NCBI RefSeq assembly: GCF_030246885.1
Contig: NZ_CP126739.1
Location: 3,224,001 to 3,288,000, forward strand
Length of the DNA stretch: 64,000 nucleotides
Source: Microbacterium sp. zg-B185
GTDB taxonomy: Bacteria > Actinomycetota > Actinomycetes > Actinomycetales > Microbacteriaceae
Direction of reading: 5' to 3'
Positions within the stretch are counted from its first letter, which is position 1. Each line of letters opens with the position of its first letter. Below are positions 1 through 8,396 of this stretch, in pieces. The notes beneath the pieces are model-generated. The model saw only the letters and a list, made by a program, of their open reading frames with translations. It had not been told where the DNA came from and searched no databases. A program made the translations under genes and the position numbers.

Positions 1-1005
1 TCGCGCGCGGTCGGCAGCCCATGTCTTGGTGAGAGCGGCGTGCTCATCGGCCATGGCCCCCCGCCGATGCAGCTCGGTCAAGCGCACCGTCATCGCGAGC
101 GTGGCGGTGGCGTTGCCCAGCATCCGGGTCAGCTTCTCCTGGATCAGCTGGAAGCCGGCGATCGGACGCCCGAACTGCTCGCGGCGCAGCGCGTACGCGA
201 GTGCGGCCTCGTAGGCGCCGGCCTGGAGACCCGCGGCGTTCCAGCCGACCGCGTAGCGCAGCTTGGCGAGGATGGCGGACAGATCGCGGAACGAGTCGAT
301 CCGCTGCAGCCGCTGCGATTCGTCCACGCGCACGTCTTCCAGGAGGATGTCCGCGTTGCGGACCATGCGCAGGCTGATCTTGCCGGTGATGTCCGCAAGG
401 CTCAGCCCGGGAGAGTCGCGGGGGACCAGGAACGCCTTGGTGCGGCCATCGGCGGCATCCCGCGCCACGACGACGATGATGTCCGACTGCGCCGCGTTGC
501 CGATCCAGCGCTTCCTGCCGCTGATCCGCCAGGTGTCGCCCTCGCGAGTCGCGGTGGTCTCCATGCCTCCGGCCACATCCGACCCGTGCAGCGGCTCGGT
601 CAGCGCGAAGCAGCCGGTCACTGCGAACGACGGGATGAGGGGATCCAGGCGTGCGACCTGCTCGGGTGATCCGCCCTCGCGCACGACGGTGCGGAACATG
701 CTGACCTGGCCGCCGTAGAGGGTGCCGATCGACATGTCGAAGCGGGCCAGCTCGAAATGCCGGAAGCCGACGTAGAAGGGGCTCAGCCGGCCGTCCTGGT
801 CGAGTAGACCGGGATCGTCCTCCAGGTGCAGTTCGGCCAGCAGCGCCCGCAGATGCACGGGCGACTCCGCCCGCTCCCACCAATCGGACAGGTGCGGCCG
901 GGCGTGCTCCTGAAGCAGATCCCGCAGCGACTGCAGCTTGGCCAGCTCGAGGTCGGTCAGCAGCTCGTGGTAGCCGAACAGGTCGGTCGGCGCAGCCGCG
1001 GTCAC
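1..1005 (-). CDS. Acyl-CoA dehydrogenase, glutaryl-CoA dehydrogenase-like (3' end outside window)
   Basis: FAD enzyme that oxidises an acyl-CoA to the enoyl-CoA in the cytoplasm. The visible 335 codons, read from a GTG start at 1005, contain the family signature FALTEPLHGSDVAGG, the FAD-loop region KRWIGNAAQSD and the helical C-terminal domain motif RREQFGRPI followed by QLIQEKL. The EPxHGSDxA form is typical of the glutaryl-CoA dehydrogenase branch rather than short-chain enzymes. The last part, with the usual catalytic glutamate, lies left of base 1. The start overlaps the stop of the upstream ligase as GTGA, so the two are translationally coupled. Together with ligase, SDR and MaoC genes it forms a beta-oxidation-type operon. 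Substrate unknown. Confidence 0.88.
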   Translation of the reverse strand, partial: MTAAAPTDLFGYHELLTDLELAKLQSLRDLLQEHARPHLSDWWERAESPVHLRALLAELHLEDDPGLLDQDGRLSPFYVGFRHFELARFDMSIGTLYGGQVSMFRTVVREGGSPEQVARLDPLIPSFAVTGCFALTEPLHGSDVAGGMETTATREGDTWRISGRKRWIGNAAQSDIIVVVARDAADGRTKAFLVPRDSPGLSLADITGKISLRMVRNADILLEDVRVDESQRLQRIDSFRDLSAILAKLRYAVGWNAAGLQAGAYEAALAYALRREQFGRPIAGFQLIQEKLTRMLGNATATLAMTVRLTELHRRGAMADEHAALTKTWAADRAR

Positions 1006-2639
1006 TTCGCCACGTCCGCGGTCTCGGCCAGCCTCGCCAGCTCGCGCGCGGCGTCCGCTTTGACGCGCGCCAGTTCCACCTTGCCGGTGGAGGAGCGCTC
1101 CAGTGAGTCGCGGACGAAGACGTGGCGCGGCTTCTTGTAGCCGGCCAGTCGCTGGTCCAGGAACGCCAGCAGTTCGGGAACGTCGATGCGGGAACCGGGC
1201 ATCGGGGCGACCATGGCGCTGACGACTTCGCCGAACCGGCGATCGGGCATCCCGAACACGATCACGTCATCGACGCCCTCGTGCTCCAGCAGCACGTCCT
1301 CGACCTCGGCCGGGAACACCTTCTCCCCGCCGGTGTTCACGACGGCGGCGAGTCGGCCGAGCAGGTCGACGGACCCGTCTCCGCGCGCGCGTGCCCAGTC
1401 ACCCGGCATGACGTAGCGGTTCCCGCGGATCGTGGGGAAGGTCTTCTCGGTCTTCTCCGGGTCGCGGTAATAGCCCTTGGGGAGGATGCCGCGGAAGGCG
1501 AGGATGCCCAGCGCACCGGCATCCGCCTGGATCTCGTTCAGATCCTCATCCAGCAGCACCGTGCCGGGGGTGATCATCAGCTTGGCGGGCAGGTCCTGGG
1601 CGCTGTGGGTGATCCCGAACGCGTACGGACCGCCTTCGCTCGAGGCGAGCATGTCGACGATCGCGATGTCGCCGAGCGCGTGCAGGCGTCGTTTGACGTC
1701 GTCGCTGAAGCGCATGCCCGAGCTGACGATGGAGTTCACGCCGGACAGGGCCACCTCGAGCCGTTCCGCCGCCTCGACGAACGGGAGCGCCAGCGCGTCG
1801 CCGGCGACGATGAGCCGCGTCACGTCGTAGTAGATGGTCAGACGCAGCGCCTCTTCGATGTCCATCCGAGGTGCGGCGTGCAGCACCACGGTACCGCCCA
1901 GCGCCAACGTGCCCATGGTGGTGGACTGCGCTGTGCCGTGCAGAAGCGGAGTGAGCGGGAGGGTGACGACACGCGGTGTCGCCGGGTCCACGGCGATCCG
2001 GATCGCTCCGTCCAGGTCCGTGGGCGGTGTGACGCCGATCAGGCCCCACGTCGACTGCTGGCGTGCCACCAGAAGCGTGTCCAGATCCCACACCACCGCT
2101 TTCGGCATGCCCGTGGTGCCACCGGTGTACAGCCGCAGCTCGGCGCCGCGCGGCGCCTGCGGAGGAAGGACGCCGCCGGCTGCGACGACGTCTTCGTAGC
2201 GGGTCGCCCCGTCGATCGCGTCACCGCCGTGCGCAGCGCTGTCGTCGACGACGATGAGCTCCACCGCCGGTTCGATCCCGGCCACCGCCTCGCGGGCCAG
2301 CTCCGCCAGCGAGGCCGGGACCAGCAGCACGCGCAGATCGGAGTCCAGGATCAGGTCCCGCACCTCGCCGGCGCGGTAGCGGTAGTTGATCGCGACCGGA
2401 GCGACGCCGATCGCGAGGCACGCCCAGGTGAAGCTGAGGTATTCCGGACGGTTGTACAGGAGCATGCCGGCGGCATCGCCGACCGAGAGCCCGCGTTCGC
2501 TCAGGTGGCGCGCCAGCGCGCCCGCCTCAGCGGCGAGGCGGCCCCACGTCACCCGGTCGTCACGCGTGATGATGGCGATGCGATCCGGGTCGGCGTGGGC
2601 GATCCCCTGCCAGAGATCGCTGTAGTGCGGTGCGGTCAC
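1002..2639 (-). CDS. AMP-dependent acyl-CoA synthetase/ligase (FadD family)
   Basis: Activates a carboxylic acid to its CoA thioester with ATP, supplying the operon. 545 residues, usual for the ANL superfamily. The ATP-binding P-loop LYTGGTTGMPK is near residue 175, the A5-like region around SSEGGPYAFG, the hinge GDWARARGDGSVDLLGR follows, and the C-terminal lysine motif SSTGKVEL is near the end. The form YTGGTTGMPK resembles actinobacterial FadD proteins that act on sterol or branched side chains, but the substrate cannot be fixed from sequence. The GTG start at 2639 is chosen because it overlaps the stop of the upstream SDR (GTGA); a start further upstream would run deep into that gene. Confidence 0.9.
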   Translation of the reverse strand: MTAPHYSDLWQGIAHADPDRIAIITRDDRVTWGRLAAEAGALARHLSERGLSVGDAAGMLLYNRPEYLSFTWACLAIGVAPVAINYRYRAGEVRDLILDSDLRVLLVPASLAELAREAVAGIEPAVELIVVDDSAAHGGDAIDGATRYEDVVAAGGVLPPQAPRGAELRLYTGGTTGMPKAVVWDLDTLLVARQQSTWGLIGVTPPTDLDGAIRIAVDPATPRVVTLPLTPLLHGTAQSTTMGTLALGGTVVLHAAPRMDIEEALRLTIYYDVTRLIVAGDALALPFVEAAERLEVALSGVNSIVSSGMRFSDDVKRRLHALGDIAIVDMLASSEGGPYAFGITHSAQDLPAKLMITPGTVLLDEDLNEIQADAGALGILAFRGILPKGYYRDPEKTEKTFPTIRGNRYVMPGDWARARGDGSVDLLGRLAAVVNTGGEKVFPAEVEDVLLEHEGVDDVIVFGMPDRRFGEVVSAMVAPMPGSRIDVPELLAFLDQRLAGYKKPRHVFVRDSLERSSTGKVELARVKADAARELARLAETADVAK

Positions 2640-3553
2640 TTCTCGCCTCCATCGCGAACGGGGGGTCCTGAACGGGGTGCCTGGCCGGCGAACCGGGAAT
2701 GCCATGCGGAGTCGATCGTCTCGGCGCTCCACCCGCCGTCGGAATACTCGGCGTCCTGTTCCACGGGGTGCGAATACAGGGTGAGCTTGTCGCCGCCGAT
2801 GCCGATCGCCTGCCCGGTGACATCGCCGGACGCGGCGGAGGCCAGCCAGACGATGAGAGGGGCGACGTCCTCGGGGGTGCCCAGGGCGTTGTCGTGGCGG
2901 AACGCGTGCGGGATCGGCTCGCCGGCCAGGTACCGCTGGTACAGCTCCGTGTAGGCCGGGATGGTCGCGGTCATCGGGGAGAGGGCCGTGGGGATCACCG
3001 CGTTGGCGGTGATTCCGGCACGGGCCAGTTCGAGCGACCAGGTGCGCGCCATCGCCACGATGCCCGCCTTCACGGCGGAGTAGTTGGTCTGGCCGAAGCT
3101 GCCGAACTGCCCGGCCGGCGATCCGACCAGGATCAGCCGCCCGCCCTCGCCCTGCTCCCGCAGCCGCGTGGCCACTGCCCGGCCGCAGGTGAAGGTGCCG
3201 CGGAGGTGGCTGGAGACGACGGCGTCGAAATCGTCGTCGGACATCTTCCAGAGCACCCGGTCGCGGAGCACACCAGCGTTGGCGACGAGGACATCCACGC
3301 GACCGAACTGCTGCACGGCATCCGCGACGAGCTGCTCGGCCGTCTCGGCCGGGCCGACTGCCCCGATCGAGGCGACCGCACGGCCACCGCGGGCGGTGAT
3401 CTCGCCGACCGTCTCGGCGGCGCTGGCGGCGTCCACGTCGTTCACCACGACTGCTGCGCCGGCATCCGCGAGAGCGATGGCGTAGGCGCGGCCGAGGCTG
3501 CGCCCTGCGCCCGTGACGATGGCCGATCGACCGTCGAGCCTGATGGCGCTCAC
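2636..3553 (-). CDS. Short-chain dehydrogenase/reductase
   Basis: NAD(P)-dependent oxidoreductase of the classical SDR family, 305 residues, a little longer than the usual 250. The nucleotide-binding glycine motif TGAGRSLGRAYA is at residues 13-24, the central VANAGVLRD motif is near 105, and the catalytic Ser plus YSAVK (in GQTNYSAVKAGI) are near 160-175. The glycine-motif and ANAG patterns resemble 3-hydroxyacyl-CoA dehydrogenases of multifunctional type, fitting the step after the MaoC hydratase. The GTG start at 3553 overlaps the MaoC stop (GTGA). The C-terminal 50 residues carry no domain that I recognise. Confidence 0.88.
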   Translation of the reverse strand: MSAIRLDGRSAIVTGAGRSLGRAYAIALADAGAAVVVNDVDAASAAETVGEITARGGRAVASIGAVGPAETAEQLVADAVQQFGRVDVLVANAGVLRDRVLWKMSDDDFDAVVSSHLRGTFTCGRAVATRLREQGEGGRLILVGSPAGQFGSFGQTNYSAVKAGIVAMARTWSLELARAGITANAVIPTALSPMTATIPAYTELYQRYLAGEPIPHAFRHDNALGTPEDVAPLIVWLASAASGDVTGQAIGIGGDKLTLYSHPVEQDAEYSDGGWSAETIDSAWHSRFAGQAPRSGPPVRDGGEK

Positions 3554-4014
3554 CGGTAGTGCCTCAGGATGAGCTCCGCGTAGACGGCGGGCTTGGCCGA
3601 TCCCTCGACCTCGAATGTCAGGGCGAGTTTCACCTGCCAGCCTCCGCTGATCTCGGTCACGTCCGCGACCTCGCCGCGCACCCGGATGCGGGAGCCCGAA
3701 GGCACGGGGCTCGGGAACCGGATCTTGTCGAATCCGTAGACGATGCCCGTGGAGGTGCCGCTGACGCGGTAGATCTCGCGCAGGTGGGGGACCACCATGC
3801 TGAGGGTGAGCATCCCGTGCGCGATGCGCCCGCCGAAGGGCGACTTGGCGGCGGCCTCCGCGTCGACGTGGATCGGGTTGTCGTCGCCCGACAGCTGCGC
3901 GTAGATGTCGATGTCCTCCTGCGGGATCTCCCGCCACGTCGAGGGACCGAACGTCGCGCCGGCGATGTCGCCGACCTCGTCGATCGTCACGAACACGTGG
4001 GGTGATTCCGTCAT
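3550..4014 (-). CDS. MaoC-like hot-dog enoyl-CoA hydratase
   Basis: Hydrates an enoyl-CoA to the 3-hydroxyacyl-CoA (R-specific in characterised relatives). 154 residues, a single hot-dog domain. The catalytic motif is intact: YAQLSGDDNPIHVD (residues about 38-51) with the Asp/His pair, followed by FGGRIAHGML. A good ribosome binding site (AAAGGAG) lies 6 bases before the ATG. It is the first gene of the minus-strand operon 4014-1, so the promoter should lie in 4015-4106. The operon then holds hydratase, dehydrogenase, ligase and acyl-CoA dehydrogenase, the set needed for one beta-oxidation round apart from thiolase. Confidence 0.9.
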   Translation of the reverse strand: MTESPHVFVTIDEVGDIAGATFGPSTWREIPQEDIDIYAQLSGDDNPIHVDAEAAAKSPFGGRIAHGMLTLSMVVPHLREIYRVSGTSTGIVYGFDKIRFPSPVPSGSRIRVRGEVADVTEISGGWQVKLALTFEVEGSAKPAVYAELILRHYR

Positions 4015-4106
4015 GTCGACTCCTTTGATGCTGCTTCTGAATGGTGTGGAAATTGAATGTCAGTTTACCTGTGACGTTTTGCGTGTCCGAGGGGGCTGGA
4101 CGGCCT

Positions 4107-5243
4107 TCAGCTGGCGCCGCCCATGGTGATGATCGCCCGGCCGGTGATCTCTCCGCGGGAGAGCGACTGATAGGCGGCGTCGGCCTCGGCCAGGTCGTAG
4201 CGCCGCGTCACCAGCGACCCGACATCGAACCGCCCGGACGCGGCCAGAGCCGCGACTTCGGGCAAGTCGGTGCGGGTGCGGCCGCCGAACGACCCGACGA
4301 TGTGATAGCCGCGCCGCACCAGCGGCGTGATCTCCACCTCGGCCGCCGCCGCTCCCGCGCCGATGCCGATGGCGACCATGCGGCCGCCGTCGTCCAGCAT
4401 CCCCACCGCCTCACGGAACGTCGCGGGATGACCGAGCGCCTCGAAGGCCACCCGCACCCCGCCCACCATCTCGCGCACCGCGGCCACGGGGTCCACTTCT
4501 GCGGCGTTGACCACGTGCGTCGCACCCAGCTCGCGGGCACGGTCGAGCTTGGCGTCGGCGACATCGATCGCGACGATGGTGGTGGCGCCCGCACTCAGTG
4601 CCATCGGGATGAGGCTCGATCCGATGCCGCCCACGCCCACGATCGCGACCGAGTCGCCCGGCGCCACCTCGCCCGCCCGGAACACCGCGCCGTACGAGGT
4701 CAGTCCGGAGCACCCCAGGATGCACGCCGACTCGGGGTCCAGGCCGTCGGGGATCGCCGTCAGTGCGGACAGCGGAACCACCGCGTACTCGGCCAGGCCG
4801 CCCATCGAGTACATCGCCAGGAACGAGCCGTCCGGCATGGCCAGCCGGCTCTCGCCGTCGTAGAGCGTGCCCCGCAACCGGTTCTGGGCGAAGAAGTTCA
4901 GGCACAGGTCGTCACGCCCGCGACGGCACTGGTCGCAGTCTTCGCACGGCATGATGAAGCCGGCAGCGACCAGATCGCCGACGGCCAGGCCACGGGCGTC
5001 CGTCGTCCCGGCGCCCAGCGCCACGATCCGTCCGCTGACCTCGTGGCCGAGCACTGCGGGGCGGGGGAAGGCGACCTCCCCCTTGAGCACGTGCAGATCC
5101 GTGTGGCACACCCCGCATGCGATCACCTCGAGCAGCGCCTCGCCGGCGCGCGGAGTCGGCGTGGCGATCTCGGCGATCTCCAGATGCGGCTGGTCCCCGA
5201 CGAGGATCGCGGCCCGCATCGTCGCGGGAAGAGCTCTGGGCAC
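4107..5243 (-). CDS. Zinc-dependent alcohol dehydrogenase (MDR family)
   Basis: Medium-chain zinc alcohol dehydrogenase, about 378 residues. Catalytic zinc ligands are visible in GVCHTDLH and GHE; the structural zinc lobe is CEDCDQCRRGRDDLC; the Rossmann motif is VGVGGIGSSL. Three starts are possible: GTG at 5309, GTG at 5243 and ATG at 5219. I chose 5243 because GAGGA lies 7 bases before it; the others have no clear ribosome binding site. Separated by 92 bases from the MaoC operon and divergent from the UGSC gene, it could belong to either pathway. The palindrome at 5316-5330 lies between the divergent genes. Confidence 0.87.
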   Translation of the reverse strand: MPRALPATMRAAILVGDQPHLEIAEIATPTPRAGEALLEVIACGVCHTDLHVLKGEVAFPRPAVLGHEVSGRIVALGAGTTDARGLAVGDLVAAGFIMPCEDCDQCRRGRDDLCLNFFAQNRLRGTLYDGESRLAMPDGSFLAMYSMGGLAEYAVVPLSALTAIPDGLDPESACILGCSGLTSYGAVFRAGEVAPGDSVAIVGVGGIGSSLIPMALSAGATTIVAIDVADAKLDRARELGATHVVNAAEVDPVAAVREMVGGVRVAFEALGHPATFREAVGMLDDGGRMVAIGIGAGAAAAEVEITPLVRRGYHIVGSFGGRTRTDLPEVAALAASGRFDVGSLVTRRYDLAEADAAYQSLSRGEITGRAIITMGGAS

Positions 5244-5315
5244 GGCGGGATCCTCGAATCTCTTGGGGGTGACAGTGGAATCCTGTCGGGTCTGCGGCCG
5301 TTCCGGCACGAGTCT

Positions 5316-5330
5316 TTTCGTTCAGTGAAA
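5316..5330. promoter_or_regulatory. Candidate operator, TTTC-N4-AGTGAAA
   Basis: Fifteen bases, TTTCGTTCAGTGAAA, in the region between the divergent alcohol dehydrogenase and UGSC genes. It matches 11 of 15 positions of a perfect palindrome at 8815-8829 in the same locus. The TTTCA/TGAAA half-sites are the kind bound by IclR-family regulators, and an IclR gene closes the operon. Assignment to that regulator is inference. Confidence 0.4.
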
Positions 5331-5403
5331 GCGAGGGTGGGGATGCCGCGTGCCCCGGTGGCATATTGATCCGACGCTGAACAGATGAAAGAGGAGTGTC
5401 GCG

Positions 5404-5943
5404 ATGGCAACCCAGGAGCTGCTGCTCGACCCGACCGGGATGGAGGACGGCGCGCAGAACAGCACGCTGTCTCCGCGCCCGGTGAGCCTGCGAGGACTGA
5501 CGATCGGTCTCCTCGACAACACCAAGCCCAACTCGACGATGCTGTTGAACGAGATAGCGCGCGAGCTGCAGGACCACCACGGCGCCGGGGAGTCCCGGCT
5601 CTACACCAAGGACTACTTCGGCACCCCGCTCAGCCAGGAGCTGCTCGAGGAGATCGCCGGCGAGTGCGATGTCGTGATCACGGCCGTGGGCGACTGCGGG
5701 TCATGCAGCGCGGCGACGGTCGCCGACGGCATCCTGCTCGAGCGCGCCGGCGTGCCCACCGTGAGCATCACGTCCGACTCCTTCCTGATGTCCGGTGCGG
5801 CCATGGCGTCCGTGCAGGGGTTCCCCGGATTCGATTTCTATGCGGTCAAGCACCCGATGGCCAGCTTGAACGCCGACGAAGTGCGCGAACGCGCGCTGAC
5901 CGCGCTGCCGGACGTGCTGCGCATTCTTGGAGTTGAGGGTTGA
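5404..5943 (+). CDS. UGSC-family protein, cysteine form of a selenoprotein family
   Basis: 179 residues with the diagnostic motif DCGSCS at residues 97-102 (Cys98 and Cys101), followed by AATVADGILLERAGVPT. In UGSC proteins the first position is selenocysteine or cysteine; here it is TGC. The family is predicted to be a thiol/selenol redox protein but its reaction is not established to my knowledge. The fold looks alpha/beta: a glycine-rich strand-turn near residue 33 (LTIGLLDNTKPNS) resembles a nucleotide- or cofactor-binding start. Ribosome binding site GAGGAG lies 8 bases before the ATG. First gene of a plus-strand operon; its stop nearly abuts the next gene, implying that the two products act together. 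Confidence 0.82.
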   Translation: MATQELLLDPTGMEDGAQNSTLSPRPVSLRGLTIGLLDNTKPNSTMLLNEIARELQDHHGAGESRLYTKDYFGTPLSQELLEEIAGECDVVITAVGDCGSCSAATVADGILLERAGVPTVSITSDSFLMSGAAMASVQGFPGFDFYAVKHPMASLNADEVRERALTALPDVLRILGVEG

Positions 5944-5945
5944 TG

Positions 5946-7058
5946 ATGAGCACGACAGCACTGGACCAGGCAGCCGCACCGGAGGTCGACGCCGACCGTA
6001 TCCGCGAGGCCATGGAGTACTACTGGACCAAGGAGTGGACCGACGGGCTTCCGGTCGTCCCGGTCACCGAGTCGTACCTGAACCAGTTCCTCGCGGGGGT
6101 GGACCGCGATCCGGAAGAGGTCCTGTTCACGATCACCCACCTGAACCGCCACCTCACGGTCCGGCTCGCGGCGATCAACGCCGCGCTGGCCGGGTGCCTG
6201 CCCGAATACTTCCCCGTCGTACTGGCGGCATGGGAGGCCATCGCCAAAGAGCCGCACCCCGCGCGCGGCATCTGGCAGAGCACGACCGGCACCGCCCCGT
6301 TCCTCGTGGTCAACGGACCGATCCGCGCGGAGATCGGTCTGAACAGCCAGGGCAACATCTTCGGCTCCGGCTTTCGCGCCAATGCCACCATCGGTCGTGC
6401 GATCCGCCTGGGATGCATCAACGTCTTCGGCCTGCACCCGCACAAGCTCGATCAGGCCACCCAGGGCACTCCGGCGAAGTACTCGGCCTGCATCGCCGAG
6501 AACGAGGAGGAGAGCCCCTGGCCCGCGCTGCACACGGAGTACGGCTTCGATGCGTCCGACAGCGTGGTCACCGCCTATGTGATCCGCTCGGTGATGCACA
6601 TCGAAGCGCGGCACACCATGGAGCCCGAGCAGCTCGCGCTGGATTTCGTGGACAGCATCTGCCGTACCGGCGCATTGATCCACGAGTACACCAGCGCACT
6701 CCTGGTCATCGTGCCGGAGCACGCCGAGGTCTTCGCGTCGGCGGGATGGAGCAAGGACGATCTGCGCAACTTCGTGTTCGAGCACTCCGTGCGCCGCCGT
6801 TCCGAGCTGGTCGCCGTGGGCAAGGACGCGCTCTCGCACAAGACCCGCTGGCGCCTCTCGTCGGAGCACCCCGACTCGATGCCCGACACGGCGAGCACGA
6901 CCGACGAGCCGGACGTCGTCCGCGCGCTGAGCCACCCCAGCTCGATCCAGATCATGGTCGCCGGCGCCAACAACGCGGGCGTCTCGGCGGTCGTGGAGAT
7001 CTTCACGTTGAACCCGCCGCGGGAGAACCCCTTCTCGTACAGCAGGATCGGCGCATAA
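5946..7058 (+). CDS. Conserved protein of unknown function, partner of the UGSC protein
   Basis: About 370 residues, no signal peptide or membrane segment. I do not recognise a named domain. Notable stretches are EWTDGLPVVPVTE near the N-terminus, AAINAALAGCLPEYFPVV near residue 75 with a conspicuous cysteine, FRANATIGRAIRLG near 145, and CIAENEEESPWPALH near 180. From memory, similar uncharacterised proteins occur beside UGSC proteins in other genomes; I cannot check this here. ATG codons at 5943 and 5946 are both possible (the first overlaps the UGSC stop); 5946 gives better spacing to GAGGG. Adjacency suggests a two-component enzyme with the UGSC protein. Confidence 0.72.
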   Translation: MSTTALDQAAAPEVDADRIREAMEYYWTKEWTDGLPVVPVTESYLNQFLAGVDRDPEEVLFTITHLNRHLTVRLAAINAALAGCLPEYFPVVLAAWEAIAKEPHPARGIWQSTTGTAPFLVVNGPIRAEIGLNSQGNIFGSGFRANATIGRAIRLGCINVFGLHPHKLDQATQGTPAKYSACIAENEEESPWPALHTEYGFDASDSVVTAYVIRSVMHIEARHTMEPEQLALDFVDSICRTGALIHEYTSALLVIVPEHAEVFASAGWSKDDLRNFVFEHSVRRRSELVAVGKDALSHKTRWRLSSEHPDSMPDTASTTDEPDVVRALSHPSSIQIMVAGANNAGVSAVVEIFTLNPPRENPFSYSRIGA

Positions 7059-7077
7059 GCCGCCAGCGGCATCGGGG

Positions 7078-7100
7078 CGGGCGGCGGTACACGCCGCCCG
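7078..7100 (+). terminator. Intercistronic hairpin before aconitase X
   Basis: A perfect 9-bp GC stem (7078-7086 with 7092-7100) and 5-base loop, lying between the stop at 7058 and the ribosome binding site GGAGGAAC of the next gene. No T-tract follows, so it is more likely an mRNA processing or stability hairpin, or a partial attenuator, than a full terminator. Confidence 0.45.
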
Positions 7101-7112
7101 CGGGAGGAACAA

Positions 7113-8396
7113 GTGAGACTCACTGACGAGGAACGCGTGATGCGCGACGGCGCCGAGGGCGAAGCGGTCGCCGCGGCGATGGATCTGCTCATCCGCTACG
7201 GCGAGGCCCTCGGGGCGGAGCGGCTCGTGGACACGCGCAACGTCGCGGGCACGATGACCCAGCCTTCGCCGGCCAAGGCGAAGCTGGAGCGGGAGGGCGG
7301 CTGGGCGCGCGCCTACGCCGTCATCAATCTGGACTGCGATCGGGACATCGAGATCCCGCGCATGAAGGTGCCGACGTGTCAGCTGCAGCACGGCTTCGCC
7401 GAGGACGCCGCGGGTCTCACCGCGTATCCGACGACCTCGATCGAGCTGCAGGGCAGCGCGGAGAACTACTTCAGCGAGCGAGGCGTCAACATCCTCGCGA
7501 CGTGCACTCCCTACCAGGTCGGAAACCTGCCGGTCCGCGGCGAGCACGTGGCGTGGATGGAGTCCTCCGCGGTTGTCTACGCCAACTCGGTGCTCGGCGC
7601 CCGCACGAACTGCGAAGGCTCGGCCTCGACCGGCGCCGCCGGGCTGACCGGCAAGATCCCGTACTGGGGCAACCACGTTCCCGAGAACCGCCTCGCCACG
7701 CACGTCGTGCGGGCCGACGTCGGCATCGACAACTTCCAGGAGTGGGGGATGTTCGGGTACTTCGTCGGCGAGACCGTCGAAGAAGCGCGGCCCGCGGTGA
7801 TCGGATCGCTGGCGCAGCCGGACCTCGCCGACCTGAAGCACTTCGGTGCTGCGACGGCCACGTCCGGCGGTGTCGAGCTCTTCCACATGCCCGGCGTCAC
7901 CCCTGAGGCCCCGACGCTCGAGGCGGCGTTCGGTGGCCTGCACATCCCGGAGCCGGTCGCGTACGGACCGCGCGAGCGGCAGTGGGTGTACGACACCCTC
8001 AACGCGCAGGGCACGAGCACCGACGTCGATTTCGTCCTCCTCGGCTGCCCGCACGCGTCGCTGGACCAGGTCGCCCGAATCGCCCACCTGCTGGAGGGTC
8101 GACGCCTGCACGCGGACACCGAGCTGTGGGTGATGACCCCGCGCGCGCTGCGGACGATGGCGGACCGAAACGGCTACACCCGGATCATCACCCAGGCAGG
8201 TGGGCACGTCCTCACCGACTCGTGCCCCGCGATGTCCAAGGCGGCCCCTCCGGGAACCCGCGTGTTCGCCACCGATTCGGCCAAGCAGGCGCACTACCTG
8301 CCCGCGATCCTCGGTATCGAAGCCTGGTTCGGAACGCTCGACGAATGCATCGACGCGGCCGTCACCGGCCGCTGGCGCGGGGGGCTGCGCCCGTGA
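7113..8396 (+). CDS. Aconitase X, catalytic (large) subunit
   Basis: 427 residues matching the AcnX catalytic family (iron-sulfur hydro-lyases related to aconitase). Family landmarks: GSAENYFSERG, ATCTPYQVGNLP (Cys131), GEHVAWMESSAVVYANSVLGART (long conserved block from about residue 146), LLGCPH (Cys312) and LTDSCPAM (Cys371); the cysteines are candidate cluster ligands. Characterised AcnX proteins are cis-3-hydroxy-L-proline dehydratases or archaeal mevalonate-5-phosphate dehydratases; nothing in this locus points to proline or mevalonate chemistry. Odd: after SVLGARTN the residue is Cys167 where I expect Arg or similar (NREG-type). GTG start with GGAGGAAC; the stop overlaps the small subunit start (GTGA). 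Confidence 0.86.
   Translation: MRLTDEERVMRDGAEGEAVAAAMDLLIRYGEALGAERLVDTRNVAGTMTQPSPAKAKLEREGGWARAYAVINLDCDRDIEIPRMKVPTCQLQHGFAEDAAGLTAYPTTSIELQGSAENYFSERGVNILATCTPYQVGNLPVRGEHVAWMESSAVVYANSVLGARTNCEGSASTGAAGLTGKIPYWGNHVPENRLATHVVRADVGIDNFQEWGMFGYFVGETVEEARPAVIGSLAQPDLADLKHFGAATATSGGVELFHMPGVTPEAPTLEAAFGGLHIPEPVAYGPRERQWVYDTLNAQGTSTDVDFVLLGCPHASLDQVARIAHLLEGRRLHADTELWVMTPRALRTMADRNGYTRIITQAGGHVLTDSCPAMSKAAPPGTRVFATDSAKQAHYLPAILGIEAWFGTLDECIDAAVTGRWRGGLRP

Noticed and set aside
5695..5697. Possible selenocysteine codon in the UGSC motif
   Set aside because: The codon is TGC, a plain cysteine; no TGA is present and no SECIS-like need arises.
5838..8294. Long open frame on the minus strand opposite the UGSC and AcnX genes
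   Set aside because: The plus strand carries conserved family motifs and ribosome binding sites; the antisense product is Arg/Val/Gly-rich noise.
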